Source: Rhodospirillales bacterium | GTDB taxonomy: Bacteria > Pseudomonadota > Alphaproteobacteria > Reyranellales > Reyranellaceae | Length of the DNA stretch: 64,000 nucleotides | Direction of reading: 5' to 3' | Assembly: GCA_009377525.1 (NCBI GenBank) | Contig: WHTW01000018.1 | Coordinates: 1-64,000 of the forward strand | Shown here: positions 49,739 to 57,927 of the stretch, in pieces | Numbering within the stretch: position 1 is the stretch's first letter | Layout of the letters: each line of letters begins with the position of its first letter | Position numbers and translations under genes: made by a program | Notes under the pieces: generated by a model | Databases searched by the model: none | What the model was told of the DNA's origin: nothing | The model's input: the letters and a program-made list of their open reading frames with translations, nothing else

Positions 49739-51744
49739 ATCGCGCGCGTCGCCTCGGCGAGCCAAGCCTTGGTCGCCTCGTCGACCTGCGGCGCCACTGT
49801 CTCGCGCACGCGCCGGTGATAGTCGTTCAGCCACAGCCGCTCGGCTTCGGTCAGCAGGCCGGATTCGACGCAGGCAAGGTCGATTGGCGCCAGGGTCAGG
49901 GTCTCGAATTCCAGATAGCGGCGGTCGGCGCCCTCGATCTTCGCTTCGCGCACCGCAACCAGGTTTTCTATGCGAATGCCGTAGGCGTCGGTCTTGTAGT
50001 AGCCGGGTTCGTTGCTGACGATCATGCCGGGCTGCAGGGCGACGTTGTTGGGCATCTTGGAGATGCGGTGCGGCCCCTCATGCACCGAGAGGTAGGCGCC
50101 GACGCCATGGCCGGTGCCGTGGTCGTAGTCGAGGCCGGCCTGCCACAGCGCATAGCGCGCCAGTGCGTCGAGCTGCGAGCCCGTCGTGCCGACCGGAAAG
50201 CGCGCCATGCCGAGCGCGATATGGCCCTTGAGCACGCGCGTGAAGCGGTCGCGCATCTCGGGGCTCGGCGTGCCGACGGCGACCGTGCGGGTGATGTCGG
50301 TCGTGCCGTCGCGGTACTGGCCGCCTGAATCCACCAGATAGAGGCTGCCCGGCTCGAGCGTGCGCTCGGTCGCCGCGGAGGCGTGATAGTGCACGATGGC
50401 ACCGTTGGGGCCGGCGCCGGAGATGGTGTCGAAGCTGAGATCGCGCAGCTTGCCGGTCTCCTGGCGCAGCGCCTGCAGGCGGTCCGACACTTCGATCTCG
50501 CGCAGCTTGCCGCCTTTCGATTCGCGCCCCAGCCAGCCCAGGAAGCGGCTGACGGCGGCGCCGTCGCGGCGATGGGCGTTGCGGATGCCTTCCATCTCGA
50601 TGGCGTTCTTGCAGGCCTTTGGCAGCGCCACCGGATCGGCGTCGGGCACCACCGTGACGCCCGCGCCCTGCAGGCGGTTGGCCGCCCAGATCGGCGCCGT
50701 CGCGGTCTCGATCAGGACCTTCTTGTTCACCTTGCCCAGCGTGTCGAGCGCTGAGCCGAGCTCGTCGGTCGGCGCCAGTGTCACGGCATTGCCCAGCCAG
50801 GCCAGCGTGCGGTCGGGCACCTTGCGGCGGTCCATGTAGAGGTCGACATGGCCGTCGCTGTGCAGCAGCGCGAAACCCAGCGCGAAGGGCGTGCGCGGCA
50901 CGTCGCCGCCGCGCACGTTGAGCAACCAGGCGATCGAATCGGGCTGGGTGATCAGTGCCACGTCGGCGCCCTTGGCCTTGACGGTGCCGGCGATGCGCGC
51001 GCGCTTGGCCGCGCTGCTCTCGCCCGCGAACTCGTCGGGGTGCGGCAGCACCGGCGCCAGCGGCGCCGGCGGGCGGTCGCGCCACACGGAGTCGACGGGA
51101 TTGGAATCGACCGGCACGAACTCAGCCCCGGCGCGTTGGCAGGCACGGGCGAAGCGGTCGTGGCCGTCGACGGTCGCCAGCCAGGGATCGAAGCCGAGCT
51201 TGCCGCCCTTGGGCAGGTTCTCGGCGATCCACGTCTCGGGCGATTGCTCGGGGATCTGGTGCGGCATGAAGGCATCGGTGTCGACCTGGGCGCGCACCGC
51301 CAGCGTATAGCGGCCGTCGATGAAGATCGCCGCGCGACCGGCCAGCACGATGGCAAGGCCGGCCGAGCCACGGAAGCCGGTGAGCCAGGCGAGCCGCTGC
51401 GAGTGCCGCGGCACGTATTCGCCCTGATGCTCGTCGGCGCGCGGCACCACGAAGCCGTCGAGGCCGCGTTGCCTGAGCTCGGCGCGCAGCGCGGCCAGAC
51501 GCGACACCGGCGCCGGCGCGGCGCCGAGCCCGTCATCGACCCGCGCCAGCTCCTCGCGCCAGGCCTTGAGTGCCCGGGTGAGCTCGCCATCTGCACTGGG
51601 ATCGACCAGTTCGACCCATTCCGGACCAGCCAGGCCCTCGGGGGCTGCGGCGACACCGCGCATCAGGGAATCGAGGGCCGAGGGGTCAAGGTTTCGGCCA
51701 CGCTGGCGAAGCAGGTGGAGGACGTCGTCTGGGGCGGAACTCAT
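49735..51744 (-). CDS. Aminopeptidase P family (M24B) protein
   Basis: Predicted cytoplasmic metallopeptidase that removes N-terminal residues before proline, 669 residues, the long three-domain form. Residues about 1-80 are an extra N-terminal segment, then two creatinase-like domains (residues about 85-380), then the pita-bread catalytic domain. Metal ligands are visible in LYLVDSGGQYRDGTTDITRT (two Asp), in GTGHGVGAYLSVHEGP (His) and in the final Glu pair NEPGYY and IRIENLVAV. The ATG at 51744 is the natural N terminus (MSSAPDD). Convergent with the desulfhydrase-like gene, sharing CTAG at the stops. Confidence 0.92.
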   Translation of the reverse strand: MSSAPDDVLHLLRQRGRNLDPSALDSLMRGVAAAPEGLAGPEWVELVDPSADGELTRALKAWREELARVDDGLGAAPAPVSRLAALRAELRQRGLDGFVVPRADEHQGEYVPRHSQRLAWLTGFRGSAGLAIVLAGRAAIFIDGRYTLAVRAQVDTDAFMPHQIPEQSPETWIAENLPKGGKLGFDPWLATVDGHDRFARACQRAGAEFVPVDSNPVDSVWRDRPPAPLAPVLPHPDEFAGESSAAKRARIAGTVKAKGADVALITQPDSIAWLLNVRGGDVPRTPFALGFALLHSDGHVDLYMDRRKVPDRTLAWLGNAVTLAPTDELGSALDTLGKVNKKVLIETATAPIWAANRLQGAGVTVVPDADPVALPKACKNAIEMEGIRNAHRRDGAAVSRFLGWLGRESKGGKLREIEVSDRLQALRQETGKLRDLSFDTISGAGPNGAIVHYHASAATERTLEPGSLYLVDSGGQYRDGTTDITRTVAVGTPSPEMRDRFTRVLKGHIALGMARFPVGTTGSQLDALARYALWQAGLDYDHGTGHGVGAYLSVHEGPHRISKMPNNVALQPGMIVSNEPGYYKTDAYGIRIENLVAVREAKIEGADRRYLEFETLTLAPIDLACVESGLLTEAERLWLNDYHRRVRETVAPQVDEATKAWLAEATRAI

Positions 51745-51865
51745 GTCGGCAGGACCCTACGCGGCAGGTCTGGAGGAGGCAATCTGAGCAATTTTCGTTC
51801 TCTCGCGAGTGCGAAATGCGCAATCAGAGAGCATCATGCAAGATATGCATATCAGTCGTTCCAAG

Positions 51866-51952
51866 CCTTCACTTATCGTTGTAACTCAAGGCTCTATATT
51901 TGCTCTGTGCGACGCAGCATGACGTACCGCGTCGCACAATAAGGAGCTAATC
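51866..51952 (+). promoter_or_regulatory. Leader of the DUF1127 gene with hairpin and possible heat-shock-type promoter
   Basis: A perfect 9-base inverted repeat GTGCGACGC (51907-51915) / GCGTCGCAC (51929-51937) lies just upstream of the AAGGAG ribosome site at 51941-51946. Further upstream, CTTATC and TCTATATTTG about 15 bases apart loosely resemble the alphaproteobacterial RpoH promoter pattern. The hairpin ends four bases before the ribosome site, so it could affect translation. Confidence 0.4.
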
Positions 51953-52360
51953 ATGATGACCCAGCCGATCCAGATGTTTGAAAATCTGACCAGCGAAACT
52001 TCGCCGGCGGGGGGAAACGACATCGCCAAGACGACCCTGTCCTTTGAGGACCGCCGGATGCTCGAGCTGCGTGCCCGCTACGCCCGCGCCGAGCTGGTGG
52101 CCAACGGCCTGGCAGACGCCCTGCTGTGGGTCGGCCGCCAATACAATCGCCTGGTCGCGGCGATCAAGACGGACTTCAAGCTGCGCGCCGCCGAGAGCCA
52201 GCTGTTCCGCATGAGCGACCGCGAGCTGGCCGACATCGGCCTGTGCCGCGGCGACATCCACTTCGCCATCCGCGAGACCGCGGAAGGCGTCATGCCGGAG
52301 ATCGATCACGTGACCCATACGGCCATGCCGGCAAACCAGAATTTGCGTTGCGTGGCGTAA
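51953..52360 (+). CDS. DUF1127 domain protein
   Basis: Small protein of 135 residues with a C-terminal DUF1127 (YjiS-like) motif: LFRMSDRELADIGLCRGDIH. This arginine-rich helix is found in many small alphaproteobacterial proteins linked to RNA turnover and to phosphate or stress responses, though the role here is unknown. The N-terminal 35 residues are low in features. The ATG at 51953 (or 51956) follows AAGGAG. A stable hairpin precedes it and a terminator follows at 52398, so it forms a single-gene transcript. Confidence 0.85.
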   Translation: MMTQPIQMFENLTSETSPAGGNDIAKTTLSFEDRRMLELRARYARAELVANGLADALLWVGRQYNRLVAAIKTDFKLRAAESQLFRMSDRELADIGLCRGDIHFAIRETAEGVMPEIDHVTHTAMPANQNLRCVA

Positions 52361-52397
52361 GCGACAGTAACGTTAGTAGCGTAGCGTAAGCGTACGA

Positions 52398-52422
52398 GGG
52401 CCGGCGAAAGCCGGCCCTTTTT
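52398..52422 (+). terminator. Rho-independent terminator of the DUF1127 gene
   Basis: Perfect 8-base stem GGGCCGGC/GCCGGCCC with a GAAA tetraloop followed by five T, 38 bases after the stop codon. Confidence 0.93.
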
Positions 52423-52432
52423 CTTGCCGGAA

Positions 52433-52550
52433 CGCGGGCCTCCAGGCCCGCTCATAGTCTTCGTCTTCCGGACCGCGCGCGTCTCGCGCGCTCATGAGGC
52501 GCGCGGGACGCGCGCGGTCCGGAAGAGCATGAGCGGACCCGGAGGTCCGC
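52433..52550. repeat. Nested palindromic element, site 3
   Basis: Outer arms 52433-52455 and 52529-52550 end in CTCAT/ATGAG. Inside is a hairpin with 19-base perfect arms (52465-52483 and 52507-52525) that continue through a single T-G mismatch into CGCGCGC/GCGCGCG, with tip CTCATGAG. The inner arms begin CTTCCGGACCGCG as at 11966 and 47041. It lies between the DUF1127 terminator and the convergent prmA gene. Confidence 0.9.
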
Positions 52551-52561
52551 TTCGGCAAGAG

Positions 52562-53413
52562 TTATTGCCTCTTCAACAGCAGCGTGCGCCACATCGCGCC
52601 GCCAGTCTCGAGGTCGACATGGCGCTCGAAGGCGAAGCCCCAGCGGCGATAGACGGCGAGGATGTCGTCGGCCTGCTCGAGAAGAAGTCCACTCAGCAGC
52701 GCCCGGCCACCCGGCCGGACCGCGGCGGAGAAGGAATCGGACAGCTCCATCAGCGGGCCGGCCAGGATATTGGCGACGACGAGGTCGTAAGGCCTGAGCG
52801 CCTGCAGCTCGTCATGGCGCAGGCCGATGGCGTGCACGAACCGGCAGAGATCGCCCACTCCATTGAGCTTGGCATTCTCTCGCGCCACGTCGATCGCTTC
52901 GGCATCGTTGTCGCCGCCGATTACCGGCCGCCGCCACAGCTTGGCCATGGCGATCGCAAGAATCCCGCTGCCGCAGCCGACATCGACGACGTTGGCCGTC
53001 TCGACGCGATCGAGCGTCGCCAGCAGTTTTAGACAGCCGCGCGTCGTGGCATGCGTGCCGGTACCGAATGCCATGCCGGCATCGATGCGCAGCGGTAGCA
53101 AACCGGCCGGCATGCCCGCGGCGGCGTGCGAGGGATGGACCCAGAAAGGTCCGACGACGAATGGCTGGAACGAACGCTGGTTCTCGGCGACCCAATCCTT
53201 GTCGGGCAGCTCCTCCCAGTGCCAGCCGGCGCCGATCGCTGCCGCGACTGCGGTTCGGTCGCCTTCGCCGAAGATTTCGATGCGCCACGGCCCGTCGCGC
53301 GAGACCTCGCGGCTGGTCACCACGAAGCCGTTTTCGGCGAGATGCTCCAGCGCCTGCTCGCGGTTGGCGCGGTCGGCAGCGGGGACTTCCAGCCAGGCCG
53401 TCCAGATGCTCAC
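52562..53413 (-). CDS. prmA: Ribosomal protein L11 methyltransferase
   Basis: Methylates ribosomal protein L11 using S-adenosylmethionine, 283 residues. An N-terminal substrate-recognition domain (about 1-100) leads to FGTGTHATTRGCLKLL, the SAM loop VVDVGCGSGILAIAMAKL and the NILAGPLMEL motif. It starts with GTG at 53413, overlapping the stop of the upstream helicase gene by GTGA, so the two are translationally coupled. Confidence 0.94.
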   Translation of the reverse strand: MSIWTAWLEVPAADRANREQALEHLAENGFVVTSREVSRDGPWRIEIFGEGDRTAVAAAIGAGWHWEELPDKDWVAENQRSFQPFVVGPFWVHPSHAAAGMPAGLLPLRIDAGMAFGTGTHATTRGCLKLLATLDRVETANVVDVGCGSGILAIAMAKLWRRPVIGGDNDAEAIDVARENAKLNGVGDLCRFVHAIGLRHDELQALRPYDLVVANILAGPLMELSDSFSAAVRPGGRALLSGLLLEQADDILAVYRRWGFAFERHVDLETGGAMWRTLLLKRQ

Positions 53414-55725
53414 GCCGCCTCGATGAAGCTGTCCAAAACCTTTTTGGACCCGGCCTTCTCGAACTCAATGTCGAGCTTGTTGCCGTCGACCGCGACGATG
53501 CGGCCATAGCCGAACTTCTGATGGAACACGCGCTGGCCGACACTGAGATCGGGCTTGTCGCCCTCGACGGCGCGGCGGTCGTCGAACGTCTCGTCGCGCC
53601 AGCGCGTCCGCGCCCGGCCGACGCTGGTCACGCCCAGGCTCTCATAGTCGAAGCCGCTCGCCTGCTCGCGCAGGCCGCCGTGATGGCCGGCGGAATAGGT
53701 GGCGTAGAGGCCGGCGTCGCTGCTTTCGGCAAGCTGCTCGGTCGGCAGTTCACGCAGGAAGCGCGACGGGATGGCGGCCTGCCACTGGTTGAACACGCGC
53801 CGGTTGGCGGCGAACGAGACATAGGCCCGCTTGCGCGCCCGCGTCAGGCCGACATAGGCCAGCCGGCGCTCCTCCTCGAGCCCGGCCAGGCCCTTGTCGT
53901 CGAGCGCGCGCTGGTTGGGGAACAGGCCTTCCTCCCAGCCCGGCAGGAACACGGTGTCGAATTCCAGCCCCTTGGCGGCGTGCAGGGTCATGACGCTCAC
54001 CATGTCGCTGCCCGCGCGCTCGGCATTGTCGGTCAGCAACGCCACGTGCTCGAGGAAGGCGGGCAAGGTGTCGAACTCCTGCAGGGCGTTGGTCAGCTCC
54101 TTCAGGTTCTCCAGCCGTCCCTCGGCCTCGGGCGAGCGATCCATGCGCAGCATGTCGGTGTAGCCCGACTCGTCGAGAATGGTCTCCACGACCTCGACAT
54201 GGTTCATGCCGTCCAGCATGGCGCGCCAGCGGTCGAAGCTCTTGACGAGGTCGCCCAGCGACTTGCGCTGGCGGCCTTTCAGCTCGTCGGTCTCCAGTGC
54301 GCGCCGCGTCGCCTCGAACAGCGACACCTTCTGGGCGCGCTGGATGGTGCGCAGCGAGCGCAGCGCCGATTCGCCGAGCCCGCGGCGCGGCGTGTTGTAG
54401 ATGCGCTCGAAGGCGAGGTCGTCGTCGGGCTGGACCGTGACGCGGCAGTAGGCCATCGCGTCGCGGATCTCCTGGCGCTCGTAGAAGCGCGGCCCGCCGA
54501 TCACCCGGTAGGGCAGGCCCATGGTGATGAAGCGTTCCTCGAACTCGCGGGTCTGGAAGCCGGCGCGCACCAGGATGGCGATCTGGCTCAGCGCATGCTT
54601 GTCGCGCTGCAGGGCCTCGATCTCCTCGCCGACCGTGCGCGCCTCCTCGTCGCCGTCCCACACGCCGCGCAGGGAGATGCGCTCGCCTTCCTTCATATCC
54701 GTCCACAGGGTTTTCCCCAGGCGGCCCTCGTTGTGGGCGATCAGATGCGAGGCGGCGGCCAGGATGTGCGGCGTCGACCGGTAGTTGCGCTCCAGGCGCA
54801 CAATGGTGGCGCCCGGGAAATCCTTCTCGAAGCGCAGGATGTTGCCGACCTCCGCGCCGCGCCAGCCGTAGATCGACTGGTCGTCGTCACCGACGCAGCA
54901 AACGTCCTGGGTGCCCTGCGCCAGCAGCCGCAGCCACAGGTACTGCGCCACGTTGGTGTCCTGGTACTCGTCGACCAGGATGTGGCGGAAGCGGCGGTGA
55001 TACTGCGCCAGCACGTCGGGATGGGTCTGCCACAGGGTGACGCAATGCATCACCAGGTCGCCGAAATCGACGGCGTTCACCTCGGCGAGCCGCGCCTGGT
55101 ACTGGCGGTAGATCTCGGCCGCCTTGCCGTTGGCGAACTCGCCAGCGTCGTCGCCCGACACCTTGTCGGGCGTCAGCGCGCGGTCCTTCCAGCGCTGGAT
55201 GATGCCGGAGAGTATGCGGGCTGGCCATTTCTTGTCGTCGATGCCCTCGGCCTGCAGGAGCTGCTTGATCAGGCGCGTCTGATCGTCGGTGTCGAGGATG
55301 GTGAAATTGCTCTTCAGCCCGACCAACTCGGCATGACGGCGCAGCACGCGCACGCCGATGGCGTGGAAGGTGCCCAGCCACATGCCGTCGGCCGCACCAC
55401 CGATGAGGCTCGCGACGCGGTCGAGCATTTCACGCGCCGCCTTGTTGGTGAAGGTGACTGCAAGAATCTGTGAGGTGCGGGTGCGGCCGGTGATCAAAAG
55501 GTGAGCGATGCGGGTGGTCAGCACACGCGTCTTGCCGGTGCCGGCGCCGGCCAGCACCAGCAGAGGTCCGCCCTCGTGGACCACGGCCTGGCGCTGCGCC
55601 TCGTTCAGCCCTTCGAGATGGGCGTTGGGCACGACGGCTCGGCGCGCCGGCTGCGGCATTGCCCCGTCACCCTGGGGCGGTACGGGATCGTCGGTGATTT
55701 CGAACGGATCGGCGGGGGGCGCCAT
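53410..55725 (-). CDS. uvrD: UvrD/PcrA-type superfamily 1 DNA helicase
   Basis: ATP-dependent 3'-5' helicase of repair and replication, 771 residues. Motif I is LAGAGTGKTRVLTTRI, motif Ia AVTFTNKAAREML, motif II DEYQDTNVAQYLWL, motif III GDDDQSIYGWRGA, motif V SVMTLHAAKGLEF and motif VI AYVGLTRARKRAYV. The C-terminal tail after residue 690 includes a segment (VGQRVFHQKFGYGRIVAVDG) found in UvrD/PcrA, where it contacts RNA polymerase. uvrD and pcrA names cannot be separated by eye. The prmA gene overlaps its stop. Confidence 0.95.
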   Translation of the reverse strand: MAPPADPFEITDDPVPPQGDGAMPQPARRAVVPNAHLEGLNEAQRQAVVHEGGPLLVLAGAGTGKTRVLTTRIAHLLITGRTRTSQILAVTFTNKAAREMLDRVASLIGGAADGMWLGTFHAIGVRVLRRHAELVGLKSNFTILDTDDQTRLIKQLLQAEGIDDKKWPARILSGIIQRWKDRALTPDKVSGDDAGEFANGKAAEIYRQYQARLAEVNAVDFGDLVMHCVTLWQTHPDVLAQYHRRFRHILVDEYQDTNVAQYLWLRLLAQGTQDVCCVGDDDQSIYGWRGAEVGNILRFEKDFPGATIVRLERNYRSTPHILAAASHLIAHNEGRLGKTLWTDMKEGERISLRGVWDGDEEARTVGEEIEALQRDKHALSQIAILVRAGFQTREFEERFITMGLPYRVIGGPRFYERQEIRDAMAYCRVTVQPDDDLAFERIYNTPRRGLGESALRSLRTIQRAQKVSLFEATRRALETDELKGRQRKSLGDLVKSFDRWRAMLDGMNHVEVVETILDESGYTDMLRMDRSPEAEGRLENLKELTNALQEFDTLPAFLEHVALLTDNAERAGSDMVSVMTLHAAKGLEFDTVFLPGWEEGLFPNQRALDDKGLAGLEEERRLAYVGLTRARKRAYVSFAANRRVFNQWQAAIPSRFLRELPTEQLAESSDAGLYATYSAGHHGGLREQASGFDYESLGVTSVGRARTRWRDETFDDRRAVEGDKPDLSVGQRVFHQKFGYGRIVAVDGNKLDIEFEKAGSKKVLDSFIEAA

Positions 55726-55819
55726 GCAGCGTCATATAGCAATCGGGAGCCCAGACGCCTATCTTTGACGTCCGGGGGGAATGTGCCGGCGCCGTGCGCG
55801 CCGGAGGTGGAGGTTGCCG

Positions 55820-56836
55820 ATGGCCCGAGGTTTGAACGGTTCGGCGAACGGCGCGGGTGGTCATGTTCCGACCGGCCGGGAAGCCGTCGAAGCACGGCTG
55901 CCAGGTGTTTCCAATCTGCCGCCGGCGGTGGCCGGCGCGCTTCCGGCGGTGGTTGGCCTCAGAACCACCGTCCCCAAGGACCGCCGCTCGGCCCAGACGC
56001 TGGGCACCGAGCGCGAGGGTTATGGCGTCCTGATCGGTGACGACGGGCTGGTCGTCACCATCGGCTACCTGATCATGGAGGCCGACACCGTCACCATCAC
56101 CGACATCGATGGCAACGAGTGGGCGGCCTACATCGTCGGCTACGACTATGAGAGCGGCTTCGGCCTGGTGCGCACCGAGCGGCCGATCCGGCTGAACCCC
56201 CTGGTGCTGGGCGATTCCGACACGCTGGAGTTGCGCAGCGAAGCCTATGTCGCAGGACTCGGCGGCGAGAAGGCGACCCTCAAGGTCAAGGTCGCCGGCC
56301 GCCGCGAATTCGCCGGCTACTGGGAATACCTCTTGGACAACGCGATCTTCACCGTGCCTGCCTATCCGCTGTGGGGTGGCTCGGCCCTGATCGGCCAGGA
56401 CGGCGCGCTGCTCGGTGTCGGCTCGCTGTTGGTGCAGGAAGCGCTTGGCCCGGGGGCGCCGGCGTTCCCCGGCAACATGTACGTGCCCATCAACCGCCTG
56501 AAGACGATCTTCCAGGAACTGGTGTCGAAGGGCCGGCTGGCGACGCCGCCGCGGCCCTGGCTCGGCCTCCTCACGGTCGAACACATGGGCCAGCTCGTGG
56601 TCGGCGGCATCTCCGACGGCGGCCCGGCCGACCGCGCCGGGCTGCAGCGCGGCGACATCCTGCATGCGCTGAACGGCGACGTGCTCGACGACGTCGCCGA
56701 CCTCTATCGCAAGCTGTGGGCAAGCGGCCCCGCCGGCACGGCGGTGACCTTGCGCATGGAGCGCGACAACGACGCCTTCGAGGTCACGGTGCGCACCGGC
56801 GACAGGGCGCGTTATCACAAGTTCGGCTCGGACTGA
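55820..56836 (+). CDS. HtrA-like trypsin-fold plus PDZ protein, catalytic residues apparently lost
   Basis: Resembles S1C (HtrA/DegP) proteases but probably inactive, 338 residues. Residues about 55-220 follow the protease fold: GYGVLIGDDGLVVTIGYLIM aligns with the strand that normally ends in TNxHV, but His is absent. DYESGFGLVRT aligns with DxxxDLAVL without the Asp. YPLWGGSALIGQDGALLGV aligns with GNSGGALxNxxGxLxG, with Gly where the nucleophilic Ser should be. A PDZ domain follows (about 240-330, GGISDGGPADRAGLQRGDIL). No signal peptide is seen. The ATG at 55820 follows GGAGGT. A metallo-hydrolase-like gene lies 50 bases downstream. Confidence 0.82.
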   Translation: MARGLNGSANGAGGHVPTGREAVEARLPGVSNLPPAVAGALPAVVGLRTTVPKDRRSAQTLGTEREGYGVLIGDDGLVVTIGYLIMEADTVTITDIDGNEWAAYIVGYDYESGFGLVRTERPIRLNPLVLGDSDTLELRSEAYVAGLGGEKATLKVKVAGRREFAGYWEYLLDNAIFTVPAYPLWGGSALIGQDGALLGVGSLLVQEALGPGAPAFPGNMYVPINRLKTIFQELVSKGRLATPPRPWLGLLTVEHMGQLVVGGISDGGPADRAGLQRGDILHALNGDVLDDVADLYRKLWASGPAGTAVTLRMERDNDAFEVTVRTGDRARYHKFGSD

Positions 56837-56886
56837 CTTGCCCTATACTGGCGCCATCGTCGGACGACCAAGAAGGAGACAGATCG

Positions 56887-57840
56887 ATGGCCCGGGTCTT
56901 CGCCTCGCAGGCGGACATGGCGGAGAAGAAGATCACCTTCAGCCGTTTGTCGGAGCATGCCTACGCCTTCACCGCCGAGGGTGATCCCAACACCGGCATC
57001 GTCGTCGGTGACGACGCGGTGCTGGTGGTCGATGCGCAGGCGACGCCCAAGATGGCGCACAAGGTCATCGAGTACGTCCGCACCGTCACCGACAAGCCGA
57101 TCAAGTACGTGGTGCTGTCGCATTACCACGCGGTGCGCGTGCTGGGCGCCTCGGGCTTCGAGCCGCAGCACATCATTTGCAGCGAGGCGACGCGCGAGAT
57201 GATCGTCGAGCGCGGCGCGCAGGACTACAAGTCCGAGCTGCAGCGTTTTCCGCGCCTGTTCGACGCCGCCGAGACCATTCCGGGGCTGACCTGGCCCACG
57301 ATCACCTTTGCCGACCGCATGTCGCTGTGGCTGGGCAAGCTGCAGGTCGACATCATCCATGCCGGGCGCGGCCACACCAAGGGCGACACGATCGTCTGGC
57401 TGCCCGGGGAGCGCACCCTGTTCAGCGGCGACCTGGTCGAGTACGGCGCCACGCCCTATGCCGGCGACGCCCACTACAGGGACTGGCCCGAGACGCTGCA
57501 GAAGCTGCGCGACCTCAAGGCGCTGGCGCTGGTGCCCGGTCGCGGCGACGCGCTGCTCGGCGAGGGTGCGGTCGAGGAAGGCATCGCCGGCACGCAGGCG
57601 TTCCTCAGCGAGCTCTACAAGGCGGTGTCGCAGAGCGCCGAGTCGGGCGATTCGCTGAAGCAGGCCTACGACAAGGCGATGGTCGCCCTGCAGCCGCGCT
57701 ACGGCAACTGGGTGATCTTCGAGCACTGCATGCCGTTCGACGTGTCGCGCGCTTACGACGAGGCCAAGGGCCTCGACCATCCGCGCATCTGGACCGCCGA
57801 GCGCGACATCGAGATGTGGTCGGCGCTGGAGAAGGCGTGA
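56887..57840 (+). CDS. Metallo-beta-lactamase-fold protein with altered metal motif
   Basis: Member of the metallo-beta-lactamase fold superfamily, 317 residues. The first metal motif, normally HxHxDH, reads H79-Y-H81-A-V-R84, so the Asp and third His are missing. Later ligand positions look kept (GRGHTKGDTIVWLPGERTLFSGDLVE, with His and Asp). It may bind one metal or have a changed reaction. The ATG at 56887 follows AAGGAG; the longer frame upstream is a shadow of the preceding gene. A palindromic element and an FAD monooxygenase gene follow. Substrate unknown. Confidence 0.85.
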   Translation: MARVFASQADMAEKKITFSRLSEHAYAFTAEGDPNTGIVVGDDAVLVVDAQATPKMAHKVIEYVRTVTDKPIKYVVLSHYHAVRVLGASGFEPQHIICSEATREMIVERGAQDYKSELQRFPRLFDAAETIPGLTWPTITFADRMSLWLGKLQVDIIHAGRGHTKGDTIVWLPGERTLFSGDLVEYGATPYAGDAHYRDWPETLQKLRDLKALALVPGRGDALLGEGAVEEGIAGTQAFLSELYKAVSQSAESGDSLKQAYDKAMVALQPRYGNWVIFEHCMPFDVSRAYDEAKGLDHPRIWTAERDIEMWSALEKA

Positions 57841-57866
57841 TCATGGGAGCGCCGAGCCCCTCATGC

Positions 57867-57926
57867 GGAGCGCGGACCTCCAGGTCCGCATCATGATTCA
57901 TGAGCGGACCTGGAGGTCCGCGCTCC
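57867..57926. repeat. Palindromic element, site 4 (outer module only)
   Basis: Perfect 23-base inverted arms at 57867-57889 and 57904-57926 around a 14-base loop containing TCATGATTCATGA. Each arm also holds an internal palindrome GCGGACCTCCAGGTCCGC. It corresponds to the outer module of the elements at 47015 and 52433, without an inner insertion. The FAD monooxygenase ATG at 57928 follows its right edge by one base. Confidence 0.92.
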
Positions 57927-57927
57927 G

